Shown: positions 38,448-52,100 of the stretch, piece by piece
Position numbering within the stretch: the first letter of the stretch is position 1
Layout of the letters: each line of letters begins with the position of its first letter
Source of the DNA: Trichoplax sp. H2
Lineage: Eukaryota > Placozoa > Uniplacotomia > Trichoplacea
Length of the DNA: 64,000 nucleotides
Direction of reading: 5' to 3'
Assembly (NCBI GenBank): GCA_003344405.1
Contig: NOWV01000003.1
Span: forward strand, 496,001-560,000
Notes under the pieces: model-generated
What the model was told of the DNA's origin: nothing
What the model saw: the letters and a program-made list of their open reading frames with translations, nothing else
The model's database searches: none
Program-made: the position numbers and the translations under genes

Positions 38448-41400
38448 ATGGCTCAGCAATCATTATATAATGAATTTATGCAAATACCGGTTATAACTAG
38501 AACATACACGACAGCTTGTGTAATAACGACTTTACTGGTGGTAGGTGCATGCATACGAGTATAATAAAGTGGTATAATATAGAAAATTATAGATCACGGT
38601 TAGCGATGGTGTTGATTTTCATATTTTCTAAATTCAAGCTTACGTAGAAAAGAATAGTCAGTACTGTATAGTCTAACAGATAAATACTGAATGTCGTTAA
38701 TTTGTTTAACTCTCATTGCGTGTGATGATGAATAACTTGAATCAAGATCCAGGAGTATTTGTTGTTTCTGATCTTAAGATATACGCGTAATTGTAATTAC
38801 ATTTGATCACCAATCAAGAAACCAGTCGAACATTACTTTTCATGCTATAGTTCTGGACTATTTTATTATTCAGATTTTACAGGGATTCTCTTCCTTTAAC
38901 ATAAGATATTTCCACCTGACGATATCGGAGTACTGTTAGAATCGTGTAGTGTGCAGGGTGTACGCTTGTGAATATCGTACGAGTTCTATACTGAACTATC
39001 ATCAACTACGTATTGGAACGCGCAGTGTGTACTATACAGTATAATAATGCAGCCACAACTACGTAGTTGATATAGTACCTAATTTTAGTTGTTCTACTAG
39101 TGGTTGGCATTCAATGTCAATACAGACAAACAGTACAGTACAGTCATGGGCTACATGTGATTATAATTATCTAGTAGTTCAATGGAACAGTTTACTCCAT
39201 AGCTTCATAGAAGTAGAAATCTCTGGTATAACGTACAGCAGATGTACAGTATGCGTTTTGCTATGGACTACTAAAAGAAAACCTAAAATGGTCCATGATT
39301 TTACGTATACAGTGTCTTACACGATTAGCATAAAAGCTGAAAACAATTAATTATATAACTGATACGTTATTTCACTTATCGAATGAATATGTTTAGTTCA
39401 TTAATGGAATCAATGTAACCAAAAATTTAAAAGTAATGTTATTTTTGAAAAAATTAAATTAACTGTTATTTTTCTTATTCTTTACAGCAACTGGATGTTG
39501 TTAGTCCTTTCCAAATATATTTTAATCATGAACTAATATTTAATCGTCTTCAGGTACAAAAGAGAAAGTGATATTCCCATATAGATCTTGTTACGCTTCT
39601 TGATAAATGCCTATTAATTAAGACGTTGAAACTGTCGTTGTTTTCTGACCACATATCTAAACTAGCTATAAATATTACGATAGAAATTAATTACGTTACT
39701 AGTAATTGGTAAGATAGACACTATCTCGGTATTTATTAACCTTATCCAAATCTACGGCACTTTATTATTCTTGCAATTGTGTACTAGAATAATGGCAAGA
39801 AATTCAAGATGTTATAAATGGACTATATATAATACTTATATATTGACTTTACACGCGTAGTAATAAATTAATGACCATTTTTACTTTACATCAAGTTCCT
39901 TATTTACTTCGCTTTCGAGTAGATTAGAAAATATATTCCCTTTGCCATGCTGTTCAATCATAGTGCATAACGTAATATACTTGTATATTGTATGGTAAAG
40001 TCCTTTCGAACGTTACAAAATGTACATTGTTCAATCGTAGACAGCTATTCAAGATTTTTGCAGTGATCTATAGTACAGTGTGCTTTGTAAGTTACAAAAT
40101 ATAGACATAGTTTAATATACCTGAAGGCAAAATATTAATACAGCAGGCCCGGATATACGGTTTAGTAACTGTATCCATATGAATATTTCCGGTTGTCTTG
40201 ACATTACCATTCTGCACTGCTGACCTTAAGATATGATTTATGATGACAACACAATAGGCATATAGTGTACGATAAATATTTCAATACTTTACTTAATATA
40301 ATATATATTCAATACTATTAGCTGGACAGGCAATATCTAGTATCATGCCAAGAATAAATTAGAGGGGCAAGAGAAGAGCATTTCTCTTCCTCAAAGACTG
40401 GAAGTTATTAGTTGCAAATGATAAAAAATTTTTTTTAATTTGATTAACATCATCATTTCAATTTTCATTTAGCTATGGAGACTATTTACCAGCTTCTTCT
40501 TTTTTGGGTATATTGGATTTAACTTTCTTTTCAACATGATATTTATGTATCCTTTCGTCCTTTTAATGTTTTTTAGAATTAAAATTTTTGTGCTATTGTA
40601 CTCGTATTAGTGTACTACAGGCTATAGCATCTGAAATATTCAGTGTACAGTATAAAGTACTTTCTACAAGTACAGTCGCAATACTGTACAGAACTATTTA
40701 CATGCTCTTCTAGATCTCCGAAGGTCTGGAAGTCCATGATATTTGTTACGATATTTTGTATATACTGTATATGATGGTGTTGTACTGTAAATGCTAGAAC
40801 CTAGAAGCCTGCTGTAATTATATTACCAATACAGAGAGTTTTATACTTTATGCTTTAATTAAGCTAAATTTACTTTTAAAAGTCGGTCTTTTTGCAATTA
40901 AACGATTTGCACCACCAGTTCGAAGGTAAAATTTTTACCACTGCGACCTGACAATTTTCTTAACGTAAATTGGATATCGATATTGTCGTATGCTGGAGGA
41001 GGGATCTTTCAGAGGAAGAACAGCAGATTTCGCTTACATGTTTATTATTGGTGGCCTTTCAACTGCTGTATCCATTATGTTCTTCTCTTCTTGTTTGATC
41101 GTCCTTGATGGATTGATTCTACTACTTTACCGATTGTTCGTAAATGTGAAATTTTTAGGTGCTATTGCTGTAGTTAGTATTACTATCATGAACAGTACTA
41201 GTACATGGACTTTACGATTACAGTACACAATTCAAATGCGATATCACGGCAATACTATCTTTACAGTTTTAGTAGCAATAATTTTGCAGAATTTCAAGAG
41301 ATATAAAGTACTCAGTAAGAGGTGTTACGATAAACGTTACGGTTTGTGATTTTGGTCGATTCTTAACCTTTATGAATAGATCTGTGGCTGTTTTACCCAG

Positions 41401-41943
41401 CTATTGTTTCTAGGTCAAGCCTTAACTCTGATGTTTGTTTATGTGTGGAGTCGACGTAATCCATTCATTTATTTGAATTTTCTTGGCATACTAACTTTCA
41501 AAGCACCATATCTTCCTTGGGTTTTACTGGGATTCTCACTCCTCCTTGGGGGCTCAGTTGTTGTAGATTTAGTCGGTAAGTTTATAAATTCATAGAGTAC
41601 CGAATTCTTTGAATTAGTTTTAAACCCACTTTGAATGAATGACTTCTAGGAATTGCTGTAGGACACGTTTATTACTTCTTAGAGGATGTTTTTCCTAATC
41701 AGCCCGGCGGGCAGCGATTACTTAAGACTCCTTCATTGTTGTAAGTTTTGTAATTTATCTAGTTATATCCGCAGTGTAATTCTGTTATCTCGCGCGAATT
41801 ACGTAAATGTAATAATTATGGATGAATGCCTTATAAGGAGATGGATATTTGAAGGAACTGTGGATCCTGCATTTGAAGCAGCACCTGAAGAAAGACCTGG
41901 CGGATTTAACTGGGGAAACCAAGAAAATCTAAACGAGCAATAG
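38448..41943 (+). CDS. DERL2: Derlin, DERL2/3 type (ERAD membrane protein)
   Basis: Exons 38448-38540, 39488-39553, 40473-40546, 40974-41067, 41380-41575, 41650-41740 and 41838-41943 give 239 residues, the human DERL2 length. Seen: [16 protein letters not shown] at the N-terminus; SPFQIYFN; the WR motif in [50 protein letters not shown] with its GxxxG-like helix; [12 protein letters not shown]; and a C-terminal [10 protein letters not shown], the SHP box that binds p97/VCP. Known: derlins are inactive rhomboid-like proteins that thin the ER membrane for export of misfolded proteins. Introns 40547-40973 and 41068-41379 carry U12-type signals, and the first appears to end in GG. Intron 38541-39487 holds dispersed repeats. 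An AATAAA lies at 42204-42209. Confidence 0.93.
39263..39283 (+). repeat. Dispersed 21-bp repeat copy in DERL2 intron 1
   Basis: Starts ATGGACTACTAAAAGAAAAC and is identical over 21 bases to 6460-6480. A shorter 18-base match lies inverted at 15868-15885. Confidence 0.7.
40547..40973 (+). other. U12-type intron of DERL2 with apparent GG 3' end
   Basis: Donor AT|GTATCCTTT fits the U12 consensus at every position. TTTTCTTAAC near the other end fits the U12 branch site, about 10 nt before the point where reading resumes at YRYCRM. The intron seems to end TTGG rather than AG or AC. An in-frame TAA just upstream and the required phase limit other choices. Confidence 0.7.
41068..41379 (+). other. 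Second U12-type intron of DERL2 (GT-AG)
   Basis: Donor GCT|GTATCCATT matches the U12 consensus in eight of nine positions. TTCTTAAC lies about 13 nt before the acceptor GAATAG. Joining here keeps exactly the family spacing between FIIGG and LGQAL. Confidence 0.7.
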
Positions 41944-42361
41944 CGTAAAAAACAGACGCTACGTATCCAATTGATAAATATATTCATATGAGACACATAC
42001 TGGATGTATTATAACTACGAATATTGTACAAGGGTATTTTCCGTTACAAACGAGTATCATATTTTAGCAGGAAGAATTGACAATCTGTCTAAACAGCATT
42101 TTTATGTGATAGTATTATTACTAATCATTGTACTATTTTGCCTATAGCCATCATAATATTACTTATAATACACAGTAATTGAGGTATTTAACATTGAACT
42201 TGTAATAAAGATTTATCCATGGCTTCCGACAGAAGTCATCAGATGTAATGAAAGTTTATTATAAAGAATATCATAATCAATAATATATAGTACAGTATAA
42301 TCTAATTACAATATGAAAGAGCTAAGAAAATTTATCAAGCTCATAAATTGAGTTAGGATTG
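41944..42361. other. Tail-to-tail gap, DERL2 to GLE1, with poly(A) signals
   Basis: AATAAA on the plus strand (42204-42209) follows the DERL2 stop. TTTATT at 42255-42260 is the same signal on the minus strand, about 100 nt after the GLE1 stop. No repeat array is present. Confidence 0.5.
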
Positions 42362-45300
42362 CTATTTCCAGAATGATTTATCAATATGACCTTCTGCTTT
42401 TGGTATATGACGGTTCTTCAAACAGTCCTAAAGTGTAGAGAAAAATTGATTTACAGTACCAAATCGTAGGTTACTAACAGTAAAAATACTAAACATTAGT
42501 TAAAATAGTTTCTGTGATTTGTGGTTCAATGACACAGTACGTACCTGTAAAAATAGTAGCAAGCGGCTTAGAGGGCCTCGCTTACTTTTTGGAGTAACTG
42601 CTTCTAGCCTACAGATAAATCACGTTAGTATCCTCAGTAGTACTATAGATCTGCGTATTTTAATAAGAGTTCCTGCATATGCATTTTTATCTCACTTTGG
42701 GTAATATTCTTTACATATTAGTGTAATTAGCTTTCCAAATTGTTTCCCATACGTTAAGTTTAATTTATTTCCGGCAACCTTAAAAGTAAAATTCGTTCTC
42801 AATGCTTATTTATATGTCAGTTATAATAAGGCTAAAAGATGTAACTCGGGTATCCTTATGTAGAGATAAATTGTCGCATGAAGATAGTAATTGTAAAGTT
42901 GTAATATTGAGTTCTTACTTGAAGAAAATCAAATATTAGTGTTGCGGTGACATTAGGTACTGGTGGCATGTTTACTATTCTTGCTAGCCATCTCCATCCA
43001 TATTCGATACCGTGGGGATGTGCCTTCAGAAACGACATTTAGTAATATTCATTAGATGTAACTCTCATAACTTGGAATAATAAATTTCAATAATGAAACT
43101 TATCGAAGGTACTACAACAATTCTATAAACTATGTCAAGCAGATATATATATTTTACATGGGTAGGTCCCTGAGGTGGTGTACTTTGAATAATTGCAGCA
43201 TAAAGTCTGATAATACCAGACATTCGTTTAAGATATTGATCTTCATCTTCAATGTTGCCGTCCTTGACATGATATCCAAGTTTCCTTATAAAAATCACAT
43301 ATATTAGTACATCATAACTAATAATTTTAAATAGAATTACAGTAACCTAGCTGCTAAATTAGTGCAAATGTAATCATACTTGAAATATTCGATGTCATTC
43401 TGATCGGCTAGTCTTGGAATATTGAAAGGCACAGTATAAGGACATAAGGAGTAAAAATGTGCCAAAAAAAGATTTCCCATTTCAGGGTATTCACACCATA
43501 CACCAAGTGCTGTAAGAGCAATAGGAAAAGCCGATGCATGACTTGCCGATATCTGCTGATCTGCTTGTTTCTGAAGGATTAAATTATAATCCATGATTAG
43601 AATATATTTCACTTTATCCTACCCATTAGTTATGACTTCAAAACGCGATTACATAGCAAGATTTTAAGCGCTGTGTTCTTACTATAAACTTTGAAGCCAT
43701 GATATCGCGACAGAATAAAGGGCCTTCAGGGTGTGCAGTCGATGTAACAACTTTTCCTTTGCAAGTCACTTGCTTACCACTGAGGAGATTATGTAATCTT
43801 CTGATTTTGTCTAATAGATGCTCCGCGGATTGGCTTGCAATCGTATTGATTGGTGTAGTAATAGCAATAAGAAGATCAAAGCGATACTTCTTTGCCTACA
43901 ATGCATAAAGTGGTAATTACAATAGAAAAGAATTATTGAATTACAAACAAAAATAAATTATTGCTTTTAAACCAATCATTCATCACAAACCTTAGAATCA
44001 TTTACTAAATTGCTAAACGTCTGCTCATACTCTTTGTGAGACTGCATGATAGCAATATATTCTTTCCATGCATTTTTTGATATAAACTTTGGCACGTAAA
44101 TGTCTACAGTAGCAATAGAGATAGATTGCCATAATTACACTTTTGGGTGATACATTAAAGGGTATAATAAACAGATCAGGGGATATAAATAGCAAATAAA
44201 ACACTCACTACCGCTACTGCTGGTCTTAGCTTTAGTAGTTTCGTTCTTTCCATCTTCATTCTGGAATATAGAGTGAGCTATTTTAAAAGTTTTATCACAT
44301 GCAGAGAAATTATTTGTATTCATATAATTAATTAAAAAATATTATGTTGTCACGGACTTTCTTCATGGAATCATTCAATTTATTACATCCGGTCGCTAAA
44401 TTTTTTGGTAATTTCTCATTAGTTTGATCTGCCGCAGCTGCTTCCTTTTGCTTAGCGACTAGGATCTTTTCCGCCTCTAGTTCTTTCGCCTTGGTCTGCA
44501 TTATCTCTGACTCAATGATGTTACTGGCTTTTTCTACAAGCTGCTGAAGGACTTTAGCCTAACGTCCATTTAATAAGATTGAATTAAATTAAATAAGTAT
44601 AATAGTAAAGGTAATATATGAGTATAAACCGTATATAAAATTATATCTCATATATATATAAAGTGCACCTTTGATAAACAGTTTTGGACCGTGGCTACGC
44701 TCCTTTCGTCAATGCTACGAGAATTACTATCAGCTTGGGTAAGAGCTTGTTCGGCTGCTAGATGTAAATTCTTAAGTATACTAGTTATGTCTTCAGTAGA
44801 TTTCGGTAAGTGATGCAATATTTTGGATTTTTCGTAGGTATTAAAAATTTGATTTATCTTTTCTTCTATTTGCACAATTTGATAGACAGTTGTGCGCATA
44901 TGTTCTAGTAGTTTACTATAAACGTTAAAATATAAAGTTATCATTTACTTAGGGACATTTAAGAGACAGTTGTGCTTCCCTTGAAAGTACCATGTAGTGC
45001 ATCGTACATGTACATTACAGAATGCAGAACAGTTACCGTTTCTGTTTTTCAATATATTCGCTAAATTCTAATCCTTTAGAAGCTACAGATTCCAGCATCT
45101 AAGTTTACAGTAGCAGAATATGAATGCCATGCAGGTTAGACGTATCTTCACAATCGATGCAGTTCTGAACTCGTGTCACAGTCGTAATCTAAAAATTTTT
45201 TAAATTTATGTCGGTGCTCAGTTTACCTTAACATGCTCTTCTTGCTGATGGGATTGTTGCAGTTGACGAGATTTAATTTGCTGATTTCTACATTTGTAAA

Positions 45301-47101
45301 GTAAAATCGAATCAAAAAAGTTTCCAATATTTGGCGTGCAATTGAAATGTATACGTTCTAATACCTTAGTTCTTCCAGTTGCTGGGCTCGATTATTTGCT
45401 AACATCTCACGTTGTAATCTATCTTTCCTTTTTAATTCGACAGCAATTTTACTACGTTCATGTAGTGACTGTTTCATTTCCTTCATTTTTGTCATCCATG
45501 TAGCAAATTCAATCTTATTTTTAAAATGTATAGTTGTATTTAGATCAAAATTAATAGTCTAATAATAATTCACATATAAATTAATCGCTAAGGAACGCAT
45601 AAGTATTCAGAAAATTTTGAAGAAATACGGAAGCAAGGTTTTCTTAAATAATATACTGTACATCATATCGTTTTCGATGCTCCTTTGAGATTGTAGCTAG
45701 CCGTGCTTCAAAATCAACGTGAATCTCTCGTACCAATTTAGCGTCAATCAGATTTTCTTCTCGCGATAATCTATATAAAATAGTTGATAATTTTCTTTAA
45801 CTTTAATCAATATCACAAATTCATAGTTACTATGATTTAGCCCAGGATGCTGCTTAATTTATACTCGAAATTGGTCTGCATAGCTGCATTACCCTTCGTC
45901 ATCATCATCGTCTTCTTCACCACTGACCAGATATTCTGGCAATAAACCATAACTTTTATTGTAGGACTTGATATTGTTCTGCTTATCAATATCCATGTCA
46001 TGCGAATTGATATCATTAGTCGAATGTAAACCTTGATTGCATCTCTTAAAATGCACAAATGTATCCGATACTTGGCTTGCTTTCGTTAGAATGTCCTAAA
46101 AAAATGGAATTATAATGAATAAGTCGTGCTATATGCGCAGTTAGTCATTCTGTGGCAAAGGACTATGTAGAGATGATTATTATACTCTATAAGTAAGCGA
46201 GAACAACGTATTGTGATCATTTACAATAAGGTTAATTTCTTATCTTTTCTCATGTACAGATTTTTGCTTCATACACGAATAGCGCGTATAATGTAATCAT
46301 GAGATAATGTAAACAAGTCAGCTATCATGTATTTGCAAGAAGTTGGATTTAATCCTGCAACATAAAGATATTGCAATGCCACTATTTTTACATTTTAAGT
46401 CCTTGATAACAAAATATTTAGTAGTTAAAATTCTCGTATACTGCATGTTCTAGTTCTACTTACGTATGTTATGCCATCATATAATCTCATGCAATAACAG
46501 TAAATACCAGTGTACTGCATTGAATACAGTACTGTAGCTAATGCACCAATCACGATTCATAAGTATGAACAACGTAGAGTACTTTAATCTTTTTGGTGCT
46601 TTCAACTTTGTCATTTTGTCAATGAAGCTACTGCATAAATGCGAGATTGATCTCTAGAAGATTACTTATGTAAGAAAAGAGATCTTTAAAACTTCAGACG
46701 CAAGAATGTGTAGTAAAAGTTCAGATGATTGCGATATTGTGTATGACCCGTAAGTACAGTCGTCCAATATATAACATACATGCTGCAGTACTGCAGCAGT
46801 AGTACAGTATTTTTCTCGTAAATCTGCCAAGATCTCATAAATTTGTCAGAATACGTAATTTAGATCTTCTACAGAATAATTAATTAGTAAAAACCGGGTT
46901 CTAGACAACGTCAATTTAGTAAGAACTATAAGGTATAAGATGACTATAAGGCTCGTCATATAACAGTGCACGTAAGATAGTTTTTACCTTCATTCGTTGT
47001 GGATTTGTATGCCAATCATGATCGTAAACTAGCTGACCTTTAGGTGAGGTCTGAAGGTTTTCGATAATACTTGAATTATTTTGATCACATTTGGGCTTCA
47101 T
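42362..47101 (-). CDS. GLE1: GLE1 mRNA export factor
   Basis: Exons 47101-46988, 46095-45893, 45770-45662, 45513-45365, 45287-45227, 45098-45037, 44915-44669, 44558-44387, 44277-44209, 44103-43991, 43895-43683, 43570-43380, 43284-43158, 43023-42919, 42778-42696, 42608-42545, 42427-42362; about 715 residues (human 698). Seen: [12 protein letters not shown] near the start, an acidic linker, a coiled coil (about 105-330), then the GLE1 domain with [67 protein letters not shown] and a tail ending SFWK. Known: GLE1 with IP6 activates the DEAD-box helicase DDX19/Dbp5 at the nuclear pore. The 44387 donor and 44277 acceptor are the least certain; alternatives at 44260 and 44212 also keep a frame. Intron 1 is the longest (about 890 bp). 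Confidence 0.93.
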
Positions 47102-49123
47102 CTTGTATCACTTCACGCAAGTTCACGTTGCTGATGATCGTTCAATGACAGTGAATTATAATTATAGTCTAGGAGTATTTGTTACCGTTTCTACGCGAAG
47201 AAATAAATGACATGATGAGTAGTGAGTAAACCATAAAACTTGTAAAGCTCATCATAACACTCAATCAGATTAGGTTATCAGAAACTGTAGATTGAATTAA
47301 ATTTAATTTATATATCATTTGAGCACTTACTATACTGTACAGTAATTAGTGCAATGCTACACTAGAGATTACAAATGTACAACTTTAAGAAACTCAGACG
47401 ATAATAATATAGCTTTATTAATCTTAATGGAATAGCAAAGTATTATTTATCGACATACTGTAGTATTAAAACGGATCGCGCAATACAACTTAAAAAATTC
47501 AGCCGATAATAAAGTAGCAAAGCATTGCTAAAAATTATAATTATCGATATAGTGTTTACAGCAAACTAATGCGAGTAAAAAAAGATCACCAGCCGAATTG
47601 CAAAGGCTTGTTTCAACCCTAGGACTGTATGTACTGTAAGCGTTTAAAGTTCTGCTGCATTTAGCTTTAAAGCACTGTCTACTGTATGAGTGATACTGAC
47701 ACATAACAGTACAGTACTGTACAAGTGTACAGTACATTCATGGTACAGTCCAGCCTTGCTTTAGATAGGACACTACTAGGCTAGGCTGGGCCAGGGACCT
47801 TCTCAAGTCGAAAAGAAAGGGCAAATAAAGCAACCGTTTCTTAGACTAGAAATTGGAAGGCCGACTATTTTATTGATTATTTTAGCTATATTGAAACTTG
47901 AGAGGTTCCTGAGTGGGCTATAGGCTTACAGAGGTCTACTGCAGTATTGAGAAATGGATTAAGGCATTAAAAATGCATCAAGAAGTCTCTGGGGGTTAGG
48001 TTTACCAAACCATAGACAGGTGTACACTGTACATACAGTAATCGAGCACGCTTATGGTACAGTAGCTTATTTATTAACAGTAATAGTTTATCGCTGTAGC
48101 TTACAATATACTCTGTACTCCTTTCCCGATAACGCTATGGAAAAGTAACCGTTTCGAACTACGTGATAGAGCGCAACTATCGGAAGACGCAAGTATATAA
48201 GTATATAAAATTGTTAATTTTCGCTCAAGGAGCTGGTGCAAAAAGGGGCAGTAAAATAAATATCCTAAGAGTTACTGTATAAACTCATCTCAGAACGCTA
48301 TGACTTGCACAGTGGGTTTACCTCACCTTTAATAAAATATTATACACGCTTATACTCTCTATATATTCTATGTATAGAAAATAGTTTGGTCCGTTTCTGT
48401 TCGTGTATCAGTTCGTAAAACAGTGAGTAGTAACTCATGAATGAATTAATTAATATATAACATCGTATAACTGCGCATATTCACATCCTTATATCAAATT
48501 TATCAAACTGTAGAAAGCTTACTATTGCTTAAATGCATATAGCCCGTTTGCATATGCAAGTCTCTAACCCTTACTGTATATTTTAAAATTGCATAACGTA
48601 TTTTATTTTTATATAAGGAATAACGTTTCGCTTATCTAAACTTTACATGCTTTATGGATATCGTGATTACTATTCGGTAATTTGAAAACAGATATACAGA
48701 TATTGATGAGCGAAATTACAGTACAGTACATATTATTTAAGTTATAGTTGCTTCACAATCTGAGGGCTATATCTTGCACAGTACCTGTGTACACGTTGTA
48801 AAAGCCATACAAATTTTTCTTACGATTTGTGGTTAGTAAAATCATAATTACATTGCTACAACAAGGATCAATTGTGAACGCATTTTATTGTCTACACTTT
48901 TATACAGGCATTGATATTATTACATTAGGAGCGTATACAGTAATTACAGCGCTGATAGTTAACAATACATGCACCGTATAATTATATACATCTATACTCG
49001 TATTTAAATTGTGCATAGAATATACGATGGCGTAACAGATAACGTGATTAAGAATTACAAGTAACCATAGTGGCCATTTTTGATACTTCTTTGCAAGATT
49101 GGCTTATTACAAGAAGTTTCTAA
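47102..49123. other. Gap between GLE1 5' end and ZCCHC8 3' end
   Basis: About 2 kb without a supported exon. Minor GTAC runs lie at 47333-47345, 47706-47746 and 48718-48730. An imperfect inverted repeat (arms about 47778-47815 and 47898-47925, sharing a CTCAAGT core) encloses about 85 bp. Confidence 0.5.
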
Positions 49124-52100
49124 TCACATCTTTCGTTTTCTCTTACGTTGTAAAATAACTTTCAAGTTTTCGTATCTACCAGTTGGTTCAGCAACTTCAC
49201 CTGCACCTGGGAAAGCTTCCCATGAATTACTATTATTAATAGAACTTCGCTCGGTGCTCTCGGTTTCTTCAGTTAATTCGTCGACATTATCTGTATCATT
49301 GGGTATGTTATCTTGATTAAGAATAGATGATTCTTTCATTTCTACATCAGTGGCAGTAATTATGGATGCATTTTCTGTATTTTCTAGCAATTTTTCTCGT
49401 TCTTCATACTTTTTCTTTCCATTTTCGTCTTTAACGAGATAAACACAATCTTAGTACACGTTACATTATTCAATTTAAGAACGTAAAAATTATATCCATT
49501 GTATAAAGCGAGATACCGCAACAAGAATCTTCATTTATTATTTCGTCTGCAGATTTTTCGCTGGAACTATCGTTACTTTCGTTGCAAGTCAAATTAACAT
49601 TTGATTGCTAAATAAGTTTATACAAAGTGAGTCAACGTTTCGATATTGGTATATTTACATGAAAATTAAATAAAAACCTACCCGCATAAATTCTAAGTTT
49701 ACAGGAACTGACGGCTGATACAAGAGTATCATTTCTGGAGTGCTATTTGATTTTTCTAATCTCTAAATGTAATAAATCTTAGCTTTAATTTAAAAATTTA
49801 TTAGAACATCTCCTTTACTATTGCTTTAACGGTATTAATTGTCGTATTAAGAGTAAACCTAATTAGCAAGTAGGTCAAATAAAACGTACACTCAACGGAT
49901 TCAAAGGGAGTGGTACGTTAAGACCAGGAAATTCTAATTCGAAACAGCATTCTTCTACGTAAATCAAATAAATAAGTTATCCAAGAAATACCCAAAATTT
50001 GCGGAGTTGGATCGTTAAAAAATTTTCTATTATGCATGTGCTATAATAATAGTAGTACTAGCGTTCTTTACGACCTGGTCCATAATCTGGTTGTGAGTCC
50101 ATTTCTAATTAAATTTATATGGTAAGTATCAGTCATCTTGAATGTTATGCAATCTCATCATTATTTTCACTACCTTGACCATCTTCATGATACAATTTAA
50201 GTTCTGCTGATCCACCTCTGATCCTAACGTAATCTAAAGGATAACCTAACTCTCTCATTCGATATAAGTAAGGAGGAATTTCATTTTGTTCGATACCTAA
50301 AGCTTCTCTTAACTCATCACTAGAAGATATAATTAATAGAAACTGTGAGCATCATCCTTACCGAAGTTAATACGCTTTCTTCATTTTACCTGACTGAAGC
50401 AGGATCCATTTCTGTAAATTCTCTTATACTTTCATTAACTGAACGGTGGTACCTAGGTAAATTATGATAATAAGGTACGAGTTTACACAATTACATCATA
50501 CACAATTTAGAACGGCCAGAAATGCCTGTACAACACTACCTAGTTGTGGAATTCCTAGAATCTATTCCATGACTTTCTTTATATTCTTTACGTTTTCTAC
50601 TTACTCTATACAAGTCTACCGGCTGATCCATCATTTTTTAACATTTAGCAGACATTACTTTTCAGCGAGCACGTCATATATTTAACAAAAGATTTTAAGA
50701 TCATATAATCTAAGTTACCAAAGGACAATCTGCAAGGCAGTGATTGCCGTCGCAATTAAAACATTCTATTTTCCTGAAAAAGTGTATATTAAAAGTATTA
50801 GAGTCACTCCTTCGAAATATCATGTATTCAAAAAATTATTTAAGTGGCTCTCCAAGGCTGCTTACGGTTTTTTCTCTGTGATATTTTCATTGTTTTCATC
50901 TAGTACGTTGAAGCTAGATTGAGAATAGCTGGAAAGTTATCTCGTTAAAGTAATTGCATGAAATTAAAATGTCTATTACCGATACTACTGTTCGTAAATT
51001 GATTAAAAATTATGGTCATCATTCTTAATAACTTTAAGTAGCTATAATGATGCAACTTAATAACTGGTTGGATACGCAGGCTTGTTGATGGAACGGTATG
51101 CTGAATTACAAATAGCCGTAGAACTATTTGTATCAGATACATAGTACTTGTAAAATAGTAATTCCTGTGTGTCCTGACAAAATTGATAATCTCATCAATT
51201 TGAAAGAAAGCATTTTGACAATAAGAAGTACTCACCTGTAAACAGTCAGAATGATCACTTTCGTCAGAATCACTATTTTCTTGTTCTCGAGTGTCGTTTT
51301 TGGCTATTTGATCCTCATCATTCTTAATGACGAAAATTTCGAAAATTATTGAATGAATGTATTACAGCGCTAGTTCGGCATAGAAGATACTTTATAGCTT
51401 CCCTATAAACTATAGCACTTTCATTTAATTAAAACATAGTAATACTTACACCATCTTTTAATAAATTACTAGAGATATAATTAGCTAGCATTCCTTCAAT
51501 TTCTTTCTGCTTTGTTCTACAGCATGAGGAAAATAGGTATTTTATTTCATAAGCAAAACAATATCTTGATTATGTTCTGCATGGATACAATATACAGTAA
51601 TACTTCAACAATTGTCAAGATTAGAAAATTGCACACCGCAGAGTCTACGCCAAAACGGGAAGCTACGTAGAACAGACGGTAATAAGAACCAGCATGCGTT
51701 TCATTCTAATATCAATTGCAAAGTAGACCTAAACAGATTCCTAGACTAGACTAAGTCCAACAATTTACGGTATACTTATAAACACGCGTACTATCGGCTC
51801 AACTTTCTACATACTTTATAAGAAGCCTTACTACACTTAGATGAAGTTGCTGTACTATCTAGGAGCTTCTTTTTTTAAGTGACGGGATCTAATGAGCACT
51901 AGGATTGACTATCCTACTTGAAGTATAAGCAATTTCTTATAGTCGCATACGCTTATAAATAGCAGGTCGCTGGTTCAAACCAGAATGCCATATACCAGTG
52001 CTCCATACAATCCTATTGTTGATTGTTTAATACTTTGCATCTTCAATTATAGCAATATTATACTTATGACTATAATCGAACATTTTAGACATTTGGACTA

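Noticed and set aside
51076-51173. U12-type donor (GTATCC) in ZCCHC8
   Set aside because: The donor only partly matches (GTATCCAAC) and no branch site lies at the right distance from the acceptor at 50913; kept as an ordinary, uncertain donor.
51960-52000. tRNA-like B box (GGTTCAAACC)
   Set aside because: The T-arm does not pair with a 7-base loop and no acceptor stem, anticodon arm or A box is in place.
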